Shown here in pieces: positions 53,235 through 63,522 of a stretch of DNA of 64,000 nt. The notes beneath the pieces are model-generated. The model was not told where the DNA came from, ran no database searches, and saw only the letters and a program-made list of their open reading frames with translations. A program made the translations under genes and the position numbers. Source of the stretch: Streptococcus salivarius (GTDB lineage: Bacteria; Bacillota; Bacilli; Lactobacillales; Streptococcaceae); assembly GCF_002094975.1 (NCBI RefSeq), contig NZ_CP015283.1:977501-1041500 (forward strand), written 5' to 3'. Positions within the stretch are counted from its first letter, which is position 1. Every line of letters starts with the position of its first letter.

Positions 53235-54548
53235 ATGAGTATGTTTTTAGATACAGCCAAGATTAGTGTCAAAGCTGGTCGTGGTGGTGACGGGATGGTT
53301 GCCTTCCGTCGTGAGAAATATGTACCTAATGGCGGTCCTTGGGGCGGTGACGGTGGTAAGGGTGGCTCAGTCATTTTCAAGGTTGACGAAGGCTTACGTA
53401 CCCTTATGGATTTCCGTTATAATCGTAAATTCAAGGCTAAGAATGGCGAAAAAGGGATGACCAAGGGAATGCACGGTCGAGGTGCTGAAGACCTCATCGT
53501 TAGCATCCCGCTTGGTACGACAGTTCGTGATGCTGAGACAGGCAAGGTTATTACTGATATGGTTGAGGATGGCCAAGAGTTTGTCATTGCTCACGGTGGA
53601 CGTGGTGGACGTGGAAATATCCGTTTTGCGACACCTCGTAACCCTGCTCCTGAAATCGCTGAAAATGGTGAGCCAGGAGAAGAACGTGAACTTCAATTGG
53701 AATTGAAGATTTTGGCGGATGTTGGTTTGGTTGGTTTCCCATCTGTTGGTAAATCAACAATCCTCAGTGTGGTAACCGCAGCAAAACCAAAGATTGGTGC
53801 CTATCACTTTACGACAATTGTTCCTAACTTGGGGATGGTTCGTACGAAGTCAGGTGAGAGCTTTGCCATGGCTGACCTTCCAGGATTGATTGAGGGGGCT
53901 AGCCAGGGTGTTGGTTTGGGAACACAGTTCCTTCGCCATATTGAGCGTACACGTGTTATCCTTCATGTGATTGATATGTCAGCGAGTGAAGGGCGTGATC
54001 CTTACGAGGATTATCTTCAAATTAACAAAGAGTTGGAAACTTACAACCTTCGCTTGATGGAACGTCCACAAATTATTGTGGCTAATAAGATGGACATGCC
54101 TGGGGCTGAGGAAAACTTGAAAGAGTTTAAGGAAAAATTGGCTGCTAACTATGATGAATTTGATGAGTTGCCACAAATTTTCCCAATTTCAAGTTTGGCT
54201 CACCAAGGTTTGGAAAATCTCTTGGAAGCTACTGCAGAGTTACTTGATGAGACTGATGAATTCTTGCTTTATAGCGAAGACGATATGGAACAAGAAGAAG
54301 TGTACTACGGCTTTAACGAGGATGAACGTCCATTTGAAATTAGCCGTGATGACGATGCCTCATGGGTACTTTCTGGTGAGAAACTTGAAAAACTCTTTGT
54401 CATGACTAACATGGAACGTGACGAATCTATCATGAAATTTGCACGTCAATTACGTGGTATGGGAGTTGATGAAGCGCTTCGTGAACGTGGTGCTAAGGAT
54501 GGCGACATCGTTCGTATCGGTAACTTCGAGTTTGAGTTTGTTGATTGA
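53235..54548 (+). CDS. obgE: GTPase Obg (CgtA)
   Basis: This 437-aa essential GTPase acts in 50S ribosome assembly and stress signalling. It has the glycine-rich OBG domain (about 1-158; [25 protein letters not shown]), the GTPase domain with GFPSVGKST (G1), the TTIVPNLG switch, DLPGLIEGA (G3) and NKMD (G4), and a C-terminal OCT domain (about 345-437). AGAGAG lies upstream of the ATG. Confidence 0.97.
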   Translation: MSMFLDTAKISVKAGRGGDGMVAFRREKYVPNGGPWGGDGGKGGSVIFKVDEGLRTLMDFRYNRKFKAKNGEKGMTKGMHGRGAEDLIVSIPLGTTVRDAETGKVITDMVEDGQEFVIAHGGRGGRGNIRFATPRNPAPEIAENGEPGEERELQLELKILADVGLVGFPSVGKSTILSVVTAAKPKIGAYHFTTIVPNLGMVRTKSGESFAMADLPGLIEGASQGVGLGTQFLRHIERTRVILHVIDMSASEGRDPYEDYLQINKELETYNLRLMERPQIIVANKMDMPGAEENLKEFKEKLAANYDEFDELPQIFPISSLAHQGLENLLEATAELLDETDEFLLYSEDDMEQEEVYYGFNEDERPFEISRDDDASWVLSGEKLEKLFVMTNMERDESIMKFARQLRGMGVDEALRERGAKDGDIVRIGNFEFEFVD

Positions 54549-54660
54549 CGTTGAAAGACTCTCTAAGTGCTGAAGCACTTGATAGTCTACGGCAGCCGCT
54601 ATGGCGGTCTGCCTAGCAACCTCACTAACTGTGTGAAGTCGGCGAATATAAAAATATTGA
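54549..54660 (+). other. Highly structured intergenic region
   Basis: Two strong hairpins stand side by side. The first is AGACT...AAGTGCT-GA-AGCACTT...AGTCT (54556-54588). The second is GGCAGCCGC (54591-54599) with GGCGGTCTGCC (54603-54613). A weaker TCAC/GTGA stem follows (near 54624). There is no T run. It is more GC-rich than its surroundings. It could be a repeat element, a small RNA or an mRNA-processing signal. Confidence 0.55.
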
Positions 54661-54675
54661 AATAAGAGGTTTACA

Positions 54676-54873
54676 ATGGGAGATAAACCGATATCCTTCA
54701 GGGATAAAGATGGAAATTTTGTTTCTGCGGCCGATGTTTGGAATCCAAAGAAACTTGAAGAACTCTTTACGCGCTTAAATCCTAACCGAAAACTCCGTCT
54801 TGAGCGTGAGCGCTTGGCAAGGGAAGAAGCAGCAAAACACCCTGAACTAAATGAAGAAACAGAGCAAGTCTAG
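54676..54873 (+). CDS. Small hypothetical protein (65 aa)
   Basis: This short charged protein (begins MGDKPISFRDKDGNFVSAADV; later RKLRLERERLAREEAAKHP) is not recognised with certainty; similar small proteins follow obg in other streptococci, as I recall. No signal peptide or membrane helix is seen. GAGG lies about 8 bases before the ATG. Its last codons form the 5' arm of a terminator. Confidence 0.65.
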   Translation: MGDKPISFRDKDGNFVSAADVWNPKKLEELFTRLNPNRKLRLERERLAREEAAKHPELNEETEQV

Positions 54874-54889
54874 CACTTGCTCTGTTTTT
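54860..54889 (+). terminator. Terminator overlapping the end of the small gene
   Basis: CAGAGCAAG (54860-54868) pairs with CTTGCTCTG (54876-54884), followed by T residues; the stop codon is in the loop. Confidence 0.88.
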
Positions 54890-54909
54890 CTTATCCAAAA
54901 TGGTAATCA

Positions 54910-54941
54910 AAAACAGCTACTCTAGCAAGAGTAACTGTTTT
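54910..54941. terminator. Bidirectional terminator, mainly for the glnQ-like gene
   Basis: AAAACAG-TACTCT (54910-54923) pairs with AGAGTA-CTGTTTT (54928-54941) around one mismatch, flanked by A and T runs. Confidence 0.85.
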
Positions 54942-54946
54942 GATAA

Positions 54947-55687
54947 TTAGGCGTTTAGAACCTTGTCCAAGAATTCTTTCAAACGTGGGTGTTGTGGGTT
55001 ATCAAAGATTTGATCTGGAGTACCATCTTCGAGGAACTCACCGTCCGCAGTAAAGATTACTCGGTTGGCAACTTGACGAGCAAATCCCATTTCGTGAGTA
55101 ACGATAATCATGGTCATACCTTGCTCTGCCAATTCTTTCATAACGTTAAGAACGTCTCCGACCATTTCAGGGTCAAGGGCAGAAGTCGGTTCGTCAAAGA
55201 GCATGATATCAGGATTCATTGCCAAACCACGGGCAATTGCCACACGTTGTTTTTGTCCACCTGATAGGCTATCTGGCATTGCATCTGCCTTGTCAGCAAG
55301 TCCCACACGATCAAGAAGATCCATAGCTAATTTATCAGCTTCTTCCTTGTTCATACGTCCGAGTTCAACAGGTGCAAATGTCACGTTTTCAAGGACTGTC
55401 ATATGTGGGAAAAGGTTGAAATGTTGGAAGACCATTCCGATATTTTCACGGGCTTTGTCAAGATTTGTCTTAGAATCTGATAATTCATAGCCATCAACGA
55501 CTACTTTACCAGATGTCACTGTTTCAAGTAGGTTAAGCGTACGAAGGAAGGTTGATTTACCTGAACCTGAAGGACCGATGATACATACAACGTCACCTTC
55601 GTAGAATTTGGCGTCAATGCCTTTAAGGACTTCATTGTCGCCGTATGATTTGTGCAAGTCCTGCACATCGATTTTCAATTCAGCCAT
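54947..55687 (-). CDS. glnQ: Amino-acid ABC transporter ATP-binding protein (GlnQ)
   Basis: This 246-aa ATPase drives polar amino-acid uptake. It has Walker [10 protein letters not shown], the signature [16 protein letters not shown], Walker [15 protein letters not shown] and the H-loop VTHEMGF. It pairs with the fused binding-protein/permease gene just upstream on the minus strand; the two overlap by one base (55687), so they are co-translated. The substrate is probably glutamine, glutamate or asparagine, from the partner's type. Confidence 0.93.
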   Translation of the reverse strand: MAELKIDVQDLHKSYGDNEVLKGIDAKFYEGDVVCIIGPSGSGKSTFLRTLNLLETVTSGKVVVDGYELSDSKTNLDKARENIGMVFQHFNLFPHMTVLENVTFAPVELGRMNKEEADKLAMDLLDRVGLADKADAMPDSLSGGQKQRVAIARGLAMNPDIMLFDEPTSALDPEMVGDVLNVMKELAEQGMTMIIVTHEMGFARQVANRVIFTADGEFLEDGTPDQIFDNPQHPRLKEFLDKVLNA

Positions 55688-57885
55688 TATTTAAGTCTCT
55701 TTTCTAGTCGTTTAGCCAATTTCGTCAAGCATGTGATGATGACCAAGTAAAGGATGGCCAAGATTGCATACATACGGAATGATTGGTAGTTACGAGCAAT
55801 GATGATTTTACCAGTTTGGAAGAGTTCAACCAAACCGATAGCTGATACGATAGTCGTATCTTTCAATGAGATAACAAATTGGTTGATGAAGTTTGGCAAC
55901 ATCAAGCGAACCGCCTGTGGCAAGATAACCTTACGCATTGTTGTATTGTAAGGGACACCCAAGCTTCGACTGGCTTCCATCTGACCAATAGGAACAGCTT
56001 CGATACCACCACGTACAATTTCGGCAATGTAAGCACCACCGTTAAGTGAGAGGGCAATTGTCGCTGCCACAAAGTCATTGATTGGTGATTGGTGACCAGT
56101 GATATTTTCAATCAAGTTAGGAATACCCCAGTAGATGAAGGCTGCAACAATCATCAATGGGATACCACGAACCACGTCAACAAAGACTTGAGAAATCACG
56201 CGGAGTGTCTTGTTTGGTGCAACTGCCATCATACCGAAGATAACACCGATAATCATGGCAATAGCAAATGAAAGAAGGGTCAATCCAAGGGTAATTCCAA
56301 GACCTTGGAGAAGTTGTTTGTAGTTGTTTTTAATCAAGCCTACGATGGTTGTTTCATCGGTAGCTTTTTTTGAGCTTCCTTCTTTTGATTTGTTGCTATC
56401 AAGGTATTTATTGATAATCTTATCGTAAGTACCATCTTTAACGATAGCAGCCAAACCATTGTTGAACATCTCAATCAACTCAGGGTTAGTGCCTTTTTTA
56501 ACAGCAAATCCGACTTCACCAGTAGCAATACCTTCAATTGGTGTTGTAAAGTTACGTCCTTGTTGGATAGCGTATAGAAGAACGGCTTCATCATCCATAA
56601 GAGCATCGATTGAACCAGAGTTCAAGCTGTCATACATAGTAGAAGCTTCATCGTAAGCACGAACAGTAAAGCCATATTCACCAGCGTGGTCTTCCAACCA
56701 TGAGTAAGATGACGTACCGTTTTTAGCTCCTACAGTCTTACCTTTAAGATCCTTGTAAGATTTAACCTTACTTCCTTTAGCTACAGCCAAACGAATGTTT
56801 GATGTGTAGTAAGGATCAGAAAAGTCAAAGATTTGTTTACGAGCATCAGTGATGGTCATACCAGCCAATACGGCATCAGCTTGGCTAGATTGTACAGCAT
56901 TAAGTGATGCATCGAAACCAGGGTTTGTCAATTTGACATTGAAGCCTTGGTTTTTAGCAATAGCATTGATGATATCAACATCGATACCTACATATTTACC
57001 TGAACCATTTTGGTATTCGAATGGAGCAAAAGATGAGTCCATTGAGATAGTGTAGGTTTCCTTAGCAGGAGTGGCTTTTGCATTAGCATCACCAGTCAAT
57101 TTAAGATCTGCTGAAGGTTTTGATGAAGAAGATTTTTCTGAGTCACCCAACCATTTGTTCATGATTTTGTCGTAGGTGCCGTCTTTCTTCATTTCCTTAA
57201 GAGCTTCGTTGAAGTCTTTGATAAGATTTTCGTGTTTTCCGCCTTTTTTAACAGCGAAAGCGAAGCTACCGATAGATTCAGGCTTAATGTTGATAGCATA
57301 GTCTTTTCCTTGACCAATAGCGTATTTAACAACTGGTGTGTCGTCCATAGCTGCGTCAACAGAACCAGAATCCAAGCTATTGTTCATCAAGTCGCTAGTG
57401 TCAAAAGTTTTAACTGTAAAACCATATTTGCTAGCGTTTTTATCAAGCCAAGTTTGAGCAGCGGTACCGTTTTTAACACCGACTGTTTTACCCTTCAATT
57501 GTTTGTAGTCGCTGACTTTGTCGCTGCTACGTGTATAGATAACAATTGAAGTGTCGTAATAAGTGTCTGAGAAAGTGAAGACCTTCTTACGTGCATCGGT
57601 AACAGTAGTACCGGCCATTAGGGCGTCTGCTTGGCCTGATTGAACAGCGTTAACAGCTGCATCGAAACCAGGGAAGGTTTGGTTAACATCCCAATTTTTA
57701 CGTTTGGCAACTTCGTTGATGATATCAACGTCGATACCTTTGTAGGTCTGATCAGAATCTTTGAATTCAAATGGGGCATAGGCTGTGTCTGAAACGACTG
57801 AAATTGTTTCAGCAGATACCTTAACTCCGAAAACAAAGAAAACTGACATGGCACTCAAGAAGAGTGTCAGAAGTTTTTTCTTCAT
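55687..57885 (-). CDS. glnP: Fused double substrate-binding/permease protein of the GlnPQ type
   Basis: This 732-aa protein has a signal peptide (about 1-25), two tandem SBP_bac_3 binding domains (about 27-247 and 277-500; each with [22 protein letters not shown] or [17 protein letters not shown] type repeats), then a permease domain (about 515-732) with several helices and the EAA loop ([22 protein letters not shown]). Two such complexes with GlnQ make a high-capacity importer with four binding domains, as known in Lactococcus. Substrates are likely Gln, Glu or Asn. It starts the two-gene operon. Confidence 0.92.
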   Translation of the reverse strand: MKKKLLTLFLSAMSVFFVFGVKVSAETISVVSDTAYAPFEFKDSDQTYKGIDVDIINEVAKRKNWDVNQTFPGFDAAVNAVQSGQADALMAGTTVTDARKKVFTFSDTYYDTSIVIYTRSSDKVSDYKQLKGKTVGVKNGTAAQTWLDKNASKYGFTVKTFDTSDLMNNSLDSGSVDAAMDDTPVVKYAIGQGKDYAINIKPESIGSFAFAVKKGGKHENLIKDFNEALKEMKKDGTYDKIMNKWLGDSEKSSSSKPSADLKLTGDANAKATPAKETYTISMDSSFAPFEYQNGSGKYVGIDVDIINAIAKNQGFNVKLTNPGFDASLNAVQSSQADAVLAGMTITDARKQIFDFSDPYYTSNIRLAVAKGSKVKSYKDLKGKTVGAKNGTSSYSWLEDHAGEYGFTVRAYDEASTMYDSLNSGSIDALMDDEAVLLYAIQQGRNFTTPIEGIATGEVGFAVKKGTNPELIEMFNNGLAAIVKDGTYDKIINKYLDSNKSKEGSSKKATDETTIVGLIKNNYKQLLQGLGITLGLTLLSFAIAMIIGVIFGMMAVAPNKTLRVISQVFVDVVRGIPLMIVAAFIYWGIPNLIENITGHQSPINDFVAATIALSLNGGAYIAEIVRGGIEAVPIGQMEASRSLGVPYNTTMRKVILPQAVRLMLPNFINQFVISLKDTTIVSAIGLVELFQTGKIIIARNYQSFRMYAILAILYLVIITCLTKLAKRLEKRLK

Positions 57886-58083
57886 TATAAAAAGTCTCCT
57901 TTATAAAATACCTTCCTATTCTATCAAAAAAAGGTCTTGTTATCAAACTTCTTGGAGTTTGATGTTAGGAAATGTAACAAGGTTCGTTAGCTATGAGAGC
58001 TATCTGAGAAGAAGTTGACAAGCTTGTGTCAATTAGTTACACTGTAATCGAATACATGTAAGATTTGTTACAGGAGCTGAAAA

Positions 58084-59019
58084 ATGAAGAAACGTATGCT
58101 TGAGAAATATACTAGCCGATATGATAAAGTTCCAAGTTGGCTGATGATTATGCTGTCCTGTTTTATTGCCTTGGGTTATTTCCTTATAAGTGGATTTCTA
58201 TCAGGGATTGTTGTGGGAATTCCAATGGCTATTGTTCTTTCGTTCTTAGTATTAAATGGCAACATTCAGTTCCAGGATATACATTCGATTTACTATAAAA
58301 TATTTTCAACCTTGTATTTTCAGTTGGGAGCCTTTGCCTTTACTGCCTTAGCTATCTTTTTCTGGGTTAAAGTTGTTGAAAAACGTCCCATTCGTACACT
58401 GGGATTCTTCAAGGGTCATATTTGGTTGAACCTGCTTAAGGGCTGGGGATTGGGAACCCTGCTCTTGTTAGTTAGTTTCCTTGGGACTTATTTACTTGGA
58501 GGGTTAGAATTTGTAAAAGTAGACTTTTCTCAGAGAACCCTCTTATACATACTATCCCTAATCCCTTTCTGGTTTATCCAAGGTGGAACCGAGGAACTGG
58601 TGACACGTGGATGGTTACTTCAGACGGTGACTAATAAATTGAACCTTTCCTGGGGAATTGCTATTTCAAGTTCTTTCTTTTCAATATTACACCTAGGAAA
58701 CCAGGGTGTTACCGCCTTGTCTCTAATCAGTATTGTTCTAGTAGGAGTTCTTTTGGCTCTTTACATGCTCAAGACAGATAATATCTGGGGTGTCGCTGCC
58801 CTTCACGGTGCTTGGAACTTTGCGCAAGGGAATATAGTTGGCGTGGCAGTTAGTGGGCAGAATGCAGGCGGTAGCTTATTGCACTTTCAGGCCAGGTCAG
58901 GCTTGCCTGATTGGTTATCAGGTGGAGCCTTTGGTCTAGAAGGGAATATCGTTACCTGTCTCGTTCTCTTGGTAGGGATTATTATCCTTCGTCTACAATT
59001 GAAAAAAGAAAACTTTTAA
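58084..59019 (+). CDS. CPBP-family intramembrane metalloprotease
   Basis: This 311-aa membrane protein has about eight hydrophobic helices and the CPBP (Abi/CAAX) motifs: GGTEELVTRGWLLQ (EExxxR type), HLGNQG with a conserved His, and a final HGAWNFAQGN. Such proteins cleave membrane substrates or protect against bacteriocins. Target unknown. AGGAG lies 6-11 bases before the ATG. It stands alone, opposite to glnPQ, with a terminator after it. Confidence 0.88.
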   Translation: MKKRMLEKYTSRYDKVPSWLMIMLSCFIALGYFLISGFLSGIVVGIPMAIVLSFLVLNGNIQFQDIHSIYYKIFSTLYFQLGAFAFTALAIFFWVKVVEKRPIRTLGFFKGHIWLNLLKGWGLGTLLLLVSFLGTYLLGGLEFVKVDFSQRTLLYILSLIPFWFIQGGTEELVTRGWLLQTVTNKLNLSWGIAISSSFFSILHLGNQGVTALSLISIVLVGVLLALYMLKTDNIWGVAALHGAWNFAQGNIVGVAVSGQNAGGSLLHFQARSGLPDWLSGGAFGLEGNIVTCLVLLVGIIILRLQLKKENF

Positions 59020-59045
59020 GGCTGAGTTCAAAGACTCGGTCTTTT
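59020..59045 (+). terminator. Terminator after the CPBP gene
   Basis: GGCTGAGT (59020-59027) pairs with ACTCGGTC (59034-59041) with G-U pairs, followed by T residues. Confidence 0.85.
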
Positions 59046-59089
59046 TACTTCTGTGTTAAAATAGAAGAAAGTTTGGAAAAGGGGAAGAG

Positions 59090-59710
59090 ATGAGAGTTAG
59101 ACTTGAGCGAGGTATGATTTGTGTCCAAATTGTCTATGGACTTATATTTCTTGTCGCTTCCACCGGTCTATTCTGCTGGTTTCTTTTAGATGATTATCGT
59201 TTTGGGAACTTTGTAGATAACTGTGTTGCCTTCTTCATTTTACTAATATTTCTTCATGCTCTGACTAATTTAGTTGACGGTATTGTGAGACTTAAAGGTC
59301 ATAAAAAAATTTTGGAAATTAACAATGATACCTTTATTTATTATGGAAGGTTATGTGGACGAGTAACCTTTGAGATTCCGCTGTCTGAAATTGACTTGGT
59401 TATGAAGGATTGGTCAACGCCAATGGATGATGCCAAACACTCGTCGACTATATACTATATTCTAAAACGTATCGATGATTTCGGAAATATAAGGTCTTGG
59501 GAAAGAAAGAGATATAGAGTTTTATACATTTTTTTCAATGATAGTAAAACGGCCTTGAAATATGATAAAAAACTTGGTTTTCAGACACGAAAAAAGCGAA
59601 AATACGTTGCTGAGACAAAAATGATTCACATTCCTATCGCAGAAGGAGAATTTTTCTCCGACCAAGAGATGAATGATTACATAAATGAAAGGAAAAAGAA
59701 TGATAGATAG
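59090..59710 (+). CDS. Hypothetical membrane protein with a PH-like domain
   Basis: This 206-aa protein has two N-terminal membrane helices (about 11-35 and 44-66) and a cytoplasmic part (about 75-200) with a beta-rich, PH-like pattern ([31 protein letters not shown]). Function unknown. AGGGGAAGAG lies upstream of the ATG. Its end overlaps the start of uvrB by 11 bases, so the two may be co-translated. Confidence 0.65.
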   Translation: MRVRLERGMICVQIVYGLIFLVASTGLFCWFLLDDYRFGNFVDNCVAFFILLIFLHALTNLVDGIVRLKGHKKILEINNDTFIYYGRLCGRVTFEIPLSEIDLVMKDWSTPMDDAKHSSTIYYILKRIDDFGNIRSWERKRYRVLYIFFNDSKTALKYDKKLGFQTRKKRKYVAETKMIHIPIAEGEFFSDQEMNDYINERKKNDR

Positions 59711-61691
59711 AAAAGAAGATAATCAATTCCATTTGGTTTCTAAATATGAACCTTCTGGGGATCAACCTCAGGCCATCGAAGCCTTGGTGGATAATATTGA
59801 AGGTGGTGAGAAGGCTCAAATTCTAAAGGGGGCGACAGGGACAGGTAAGACCTATACCATGAGTCAGGTCATCCAGCGCGTCAATAAACCAACCTTGGTT
59901 ATCGCCCACAATAAAACTTTGGCAGGTCAGCTTTATGGAGAGTTCAAGGAGTTCTTCCCAGACAATGCTGTGGAATACTTCGTTTCCTACTATGATTTCT
60001 ATCAGCCAGAGGCCTATGTACCATCATCAGATACCTATATCGAAAAAGATAGCTCTGTAAACGATGAAATTGATAAACTCCGTCACTCAGCGACATCGGC
60101 CCTCCTTGAGCGTAATGATGTTATCGTTGTGGCTTCCGTTTCTTGTATTTACGGTTTGGGTTCGCCAAAAGAATATGCCGATTCAGCGGTTAGCCTTCGT
60201 CCAGGTCAGGAAATTTCTCGAGATAAGTTGCTAAATGATCTGGTTGATATCCAGTTTGAGCGAAATGACATTGATTTCCAACGTGGGAAATTCCGTGTAC
60301 GTGGTGATGTAGTCGAAATTTTCCCGGCTAGCCGTGATGAACATGCCTTTCGTGTCGAATTTTTCGGTGATGAGATTGACCGCATCTGTGAGATTGAAAG
60401 TTTGACAGGACGCAATCTCGGCGAGGTTGAGCACCTTGTTCTTTTCCCGGCGACTCACTTTATGACCAATGAAGAGCATATGGAAGAAGCCATCAAGAAT
60501 ATTATGGAAGAAATGGAAGCTCAGGTTAAGCAATTTGAAGCTGAGGGTAAGCTCATCGAGGCTCAACGTATCCGCCAAAGGACAGAATACGATGTTGAAA
60601 TGCTTCGTGAGATGGGCTACACCAATGGTGTCGAAAACTACTCACGCCATATGGATGGTCGTAAAGAAGGCGAGCCACCTTTCACCTTGCTTGATTTCTT
60701 CCCAGAAGATTTCCTCATCATGATTGATGAAAGCCACATGACAATGGGGCAGATTAAGGGAATGTATAACGGAGACCAGGCTCGTAAGAAGATGTTGGTT
60801 GATTACGGTTTCCGTTTACCATCGGCTCTTGATAACCGTCCACTTCGACGTGAAGAATTTGAGAGTCATGTTCATCAGATTGTCTATGTGTCTGCCACTC
60901 CAGGGGACTATGAGATGGAGCAAACTGAGACTGTCGTTGAGCAAATCATCCGTCCGACAGGGCTCCTTGATCCAGAAGTCGAAGTGCGTCCAACTATGGG
61001 ACAAATGGATGACCTCCTTGGTGAAATCAATGCCCGAACTGAAAAAGGCGAGCGTGTCTTCGTAACCACTTTGACTAAGAAGATGGCTGAAGACTTGACT
61101 GACTATCTCAAGGAAATGGGTGTCAAGGTCAAATACATGCACTCTGACATTAAGACTTTGGAACGTACTGAGATTATCCGTGACCTACGTTTGGGTGTCT
61201 TTGATGTTCTTATCGGTATTAATCTGCTCCGTGAAGGGATTGACGTTCCTGAAGTTAGTCTGGTTGCTATTTTGGATGCTGATAAGGAAGGTTTCCTTCG
61301 TAACGAACGTGGACTTATCCAAACGATTGGACGTGCTGCCCGAAACAGCGAAGGGCACGTTATCATGTATGCGGATAAAATTACGGAGTCTATGCAAAAA
61401 GCCATGGATGAAACAGCTCGACGTCGTGAAATCCAGATGGCCTATAATAAGGAGCATGGCATTGTTCCACAAACGATTAAGAAAGAAATTCGTGACCTTA
61501 TTTCGATTACCAAGGCTAATGAAGCAGAAGTGGCAGAGGATACTGTGGACTACAGTGCCATGAACAAGAAAGAACGCCGAGAAGCCATCAAAAAACTTCA
61601 AAAACAAATGCACGAAGCAGCAGAACTTCTTGACTTTGAATTGGCGGCTCAAATCCGTGATATGGTGCTAGAACTGAAGAGTATGGATTAG
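59700..61691 (+). CDS. uvrB: UvrABC system protein B
   Basis: This 663-aa protein is the damage-verifying helicase of nucleotide excision repair. It has Walker [11 protein letters not shown], the beta-hairpin region ([22 protein letters not shown]), helicase motifs ([25 protein letters not shown]) and the C-terminal UVR domain ([23 protein letters not shown]) for UvrC. I chose the ATG at 59700 (MIDRKED) after GAAAGGA, which gives the usual streptococcal length; the ATG at 59685 is less likely. Confidence 0.97.
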   Translation: MIDRKEDNQFHLVSKYEPSGDQPQAIEALVDNIEGGEKAQILKGATGTGKTYTMSQVIQRVNKPTLVIAHNKTLAGQLYGEFKEFFPDNAVEYFVSYYDFYQPEAYVPSSDTYIEKDSSVNDEIDKLRHSATSALLERNDVIVVASVSCIYGLGSPKEYADSAVSLRPGQEISRDKLLNDLVDIQFERNDIDFQRGKFRVRGDVVEIFPASRDEHAFRVEFFGDEIDRICEIESLTGRNLGEVEHLVLFPATHFMTNEEHMEEAIKNIMEEMEAQVKQFEAEGKLIEAQRIRQRTEYDVEMLREMGYTNGVENYSRHMDGRKEGEPPFTLLDFFPEDFLIMIDESHMTMGQIKGMYNGDQARKKMLVDYGFRLPSALDNRPLRREEFESHVHQIVYVSATPGDYEMEQTETVVEQIIRPTGLLDPEVEVRPTMGQMDDLLGEINARTEKGERVFVTTLTKKMAEDLTDYLKEMGVKVKYMHSDIKTLERTEIIRDLRLGVFDVLIGINLLREGIDVPEVSLVAILDADKEGFLRNERGLIQTIGRAARNSEGHVIMYADKITESMQKAMDETARRREIQMAYNKEHGIVPQTIKKEIRDLISITKANEAEVAEDTVDYSAMNKKERREAIKKLQKQMHEAAELLDFELAAQIRDMVLELKSMD

Positions 61692-61724
61692 AAGCATTGA
61701 GCCTTGGGTTAACACTTTAACAAG

Positions 61725-61976
61725 ATGGGCCAGAGAAAAATTGCGGCTTTTATTTGTTTAAATTTGAACCTCTATGTGTTTCTAATTCATGCTATAGAAG
61801 GTATAAAAATTGAAAAAGAGGGAGAGTGGGAGAATTATACGCAAATTATTTTTGAGCCCATGTGGACTATAAAAAGAGAACTTGTTTGGATACCAATGTT
61901 TGGTTATATATTGTTTATGGCTTTCTATGCTTCTATTTATCTGCATTTGCGACATCGTGAGTCGATTAAAAACTAA
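61725..61976 (+). CDS. Small hypothetical membrane protein (83 aa)
   Basis: This protein has two predicted membrane helices (about 7-24 and 55-73) with a loop containing EKEGEWENYTQIIFEPMW between. It is not recognised. It begins 33 bases after uvrB; the ribosome-binding site is weak (ACAAGATG), so translation is less certain than for its neighbours. The next gene follows after 42 bases. Confidence 0.5.
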   Translation: MGQRKIAAFICLNLNLYVFLIHAIEGIKIEKEGEWENYTQIIFEPMWTIKRELVWIPMFGYILFMAFYASIYLHLRHRESIKN

Positions 61977-62018
61977 TTGTTAAGATTTTATTTGACTACT
62001 TACTAGAAAGGACTATCT

Positions 62019-62483
62019 ATGTCACGTTCACAAGCTACTATTCTGACCAACATGTGTCTTATCGAAGATGACCATGGAAATATTGTCATGCAAATTCGCG
62101 ATCCCAAGCGTTATTCTTGGTCGGGTGCTGCCCTACCTGGTGGTCATATTGAAGCACACGAGGGGCTAGTGGAGTCAGTTATTCGTGAGGTCAAGGAAGA
62201 AACTGGATTGACCATTAAAAATCCTAAATTGGTTGGTATGAAGCATTGGTACACGACAGAAGACGAGCGTTATCTCGTTTTCCTCTATAGAACTTCAGAC
62301 TTTGAAGGAGACATTCATTCGACAGAAGAGGGAGAAGTCCGTTGGGTTGCCAGGGAGGACGTACCTAAGATGGAGCTGGCCTATGACATGCTCAACCTCC
62401 TGCACGTGTTTGAAGAGGATCAACTCTCTGAACTTTTCTATCGTGAGCGTCTTGAAAATGACTTTATCCGAGAATTTTGGTAA
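62019..62483 (+). CDS. NUDIX hydrolase (8-oxo-dGTPase-like)
   Basis: This 154-aa enzyme contains the full Nudix box from the GG of GGHIEAHEG to REVKEETGL (about residues 45-67), which binds metal and a nucleoside diphosphate derivative. The closest type is MutT/MutX-like cleaning of 8-oxo-dGTP, but the substrate cannot be fixed from sequence. GAAAGGA lies upstream of the ATG. A terminator follows. Confidence 0.87.
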   Translation: MSRSQATILTNMCLIEDDHGNIVMQIRDPKRYSWSGAALPGGHIEAHEGLVESVIREVKEETGLTIKNPKLVGMKHWYTTEDERYLVFLYRTSDFEGDIHSTEEGEVRWVAREDVPKMELAYDMLNLLHVFEEDQLSELFYRERLENDFIREFW

Positions 62484-62490
62484 TAATATG

Positions 62491-62523
62491 AACTATTTAT
62501 TCAGATGAATGAATAGTTTTTTT
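62491..62523 (+). terminator. Terminator after the NUDIX gene
   Basis: AACTATTTATTC (62491-62502) pairs with GAATGAATAGTT (62507-62518) with one mismatch, followed by T residues. Confidence 0.85.
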
Positions 62524-62631
62524 GTCGTAAAAATCAGATATAAGAGCTTTAAATAAGTATTTTTTAGATTTTGCAATGACGATAAAATTAATAAAAATGA
62601 AAATTATAATCGATAAAAGTTCATTTTTCCA

Positions 62632-62660
62632 TTGACAAATGCATAATAATACATTATTAT
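62632..62660 (+). promoter_or_regulatory. Promoter with ARG box for the binding-protein genes
   Basis: TTGACA (62632-62637), 17 bases, and TATTAT (62655-62660). An ARG-box-like TGCATAATAATACA (62640-62653) fills the spacer, in the same place and of the same form as the first box at argC. ArgR control and arginine as substrate are therefore likely. Confidence 0.65.
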
Positions 62661-62698
62661 ACTTACATAAGTTAATAAATATAGAAAAGAGATTGATT

Positions 62699-63511
62699 AT
62701 GAAAACATGGAAAAAACTTTTGTTGGGGTTTGCAGGGATCTTTGCTTTGACGACTTTAGCAGCTTGTTCTTCGTCGAAGGACACTTTGGAAAAGGTGAAA
62801 GATAAAGGAACTTTGACAGTTGCTCTTAATCCTCACTTTGCTCCTTTTGAATTCAAGACAATCCAAAATGGTAAGGATACGATTGTTGGAGCTGATGTCG
62901 AAATTGCTAAGGCTATTGCAGATGAGCTTGGTGTAAAAGTCAAATTCTCTGAAATGTCTTTTGATAATGTCTTGGCCAATGTTCAATCTGGTAAGGCAGA
63001 CATTGCCATTTCAGGAATCTCAGCTACTGAAGAACGTCAAAAAATCTTTGATTTCTCAGATACCTACTATGAGTCTGAAACAGTTCTTGTTGTTAAAAAA
63101 GATGCGACAGGAACTTACAAACAAACCGGTGATTTTGCTAAAAAATCTGTAGCCGTTCAAAAAGGTTCTATTCAAGAAAACATCGCCAAAGCCAACTTGT
63201 CAGATGCTAATGTGGTATCCTTGGCACAACCTGGTGAAGCTATCAATGAATTGAAATCTGGTCAAGTTGAAGGAGTGGTTCTTGAAAAAGCCATTGCACA
63301 AGGTTATGTAGATCAAAACAGTGATTTAGCTGTGTCAGACATTGCGCTCAAGTCTGATTCAAAAGATGCCTATGCTGTCGCAATGCCTAAAGGAAGCGAT
63401 AAGCTAAAAGCAAAGGTTAATAAGGTTATCGCTAAACTCAAAAAAGAAGGTAAGATTGACAGATATGTTCAAGATGCCTATGCTCTTTCACTTAAGAGTT
63501 CTACTAAATAA
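62699..63511 (+). CDS. Amino-acid ABC transporter substrate-binding lipoprotein (probably arginine)
   Basis: This 270-aa protein has a signal peptide with the lipobox LAAC (Cys near 23) and an SBP_bac_3 domain (about 33-262; ALNPHFAPFEF, GADVEIAKAIA, SGKADIAISGIS, RQKIFDFSDTYYES). It binds a polar amino acid outside the membrane. The ARG box in its promoter suggests arginine. The ATG at 62699 lies after the promoter; an in-frame ATG at 62639 is inside it. No permease gene is in the window; a paralogue follows at 63523. Confidence 0.88.
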   Translation: MKTWKKLLLGFAGIFALTTLAACSSSKDTLEKVKDKGTLTVALNPHFAPFEFKTIQNGKDTIVGADVEIAKAIADELGVKVKFSEMSFDNVLANVQSGKADIAISGISATEERQKIFDFSDTYYESETVLVVKKDATGTYKQTGDFAKKSVAVQKGSIQENIAKANLSDANVVSLAQPGEAINELKSGQVEGVVLEKAIAQGYVDQNSDLAVSDIALKSDSKDAYAVAMPKGSDKLKAKVNKVIAKLKKEGKIDRYVQDAYALSLKSSTK

Positions 63512-63522
63512 GGGGTTATTAT

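Noticed and set aside
54947..57885. Long plus-strand frames opposite glnQ and glnP
   Set aside because: They are antisense shadows of genes with complete conserved domains and have no start signals of their own.
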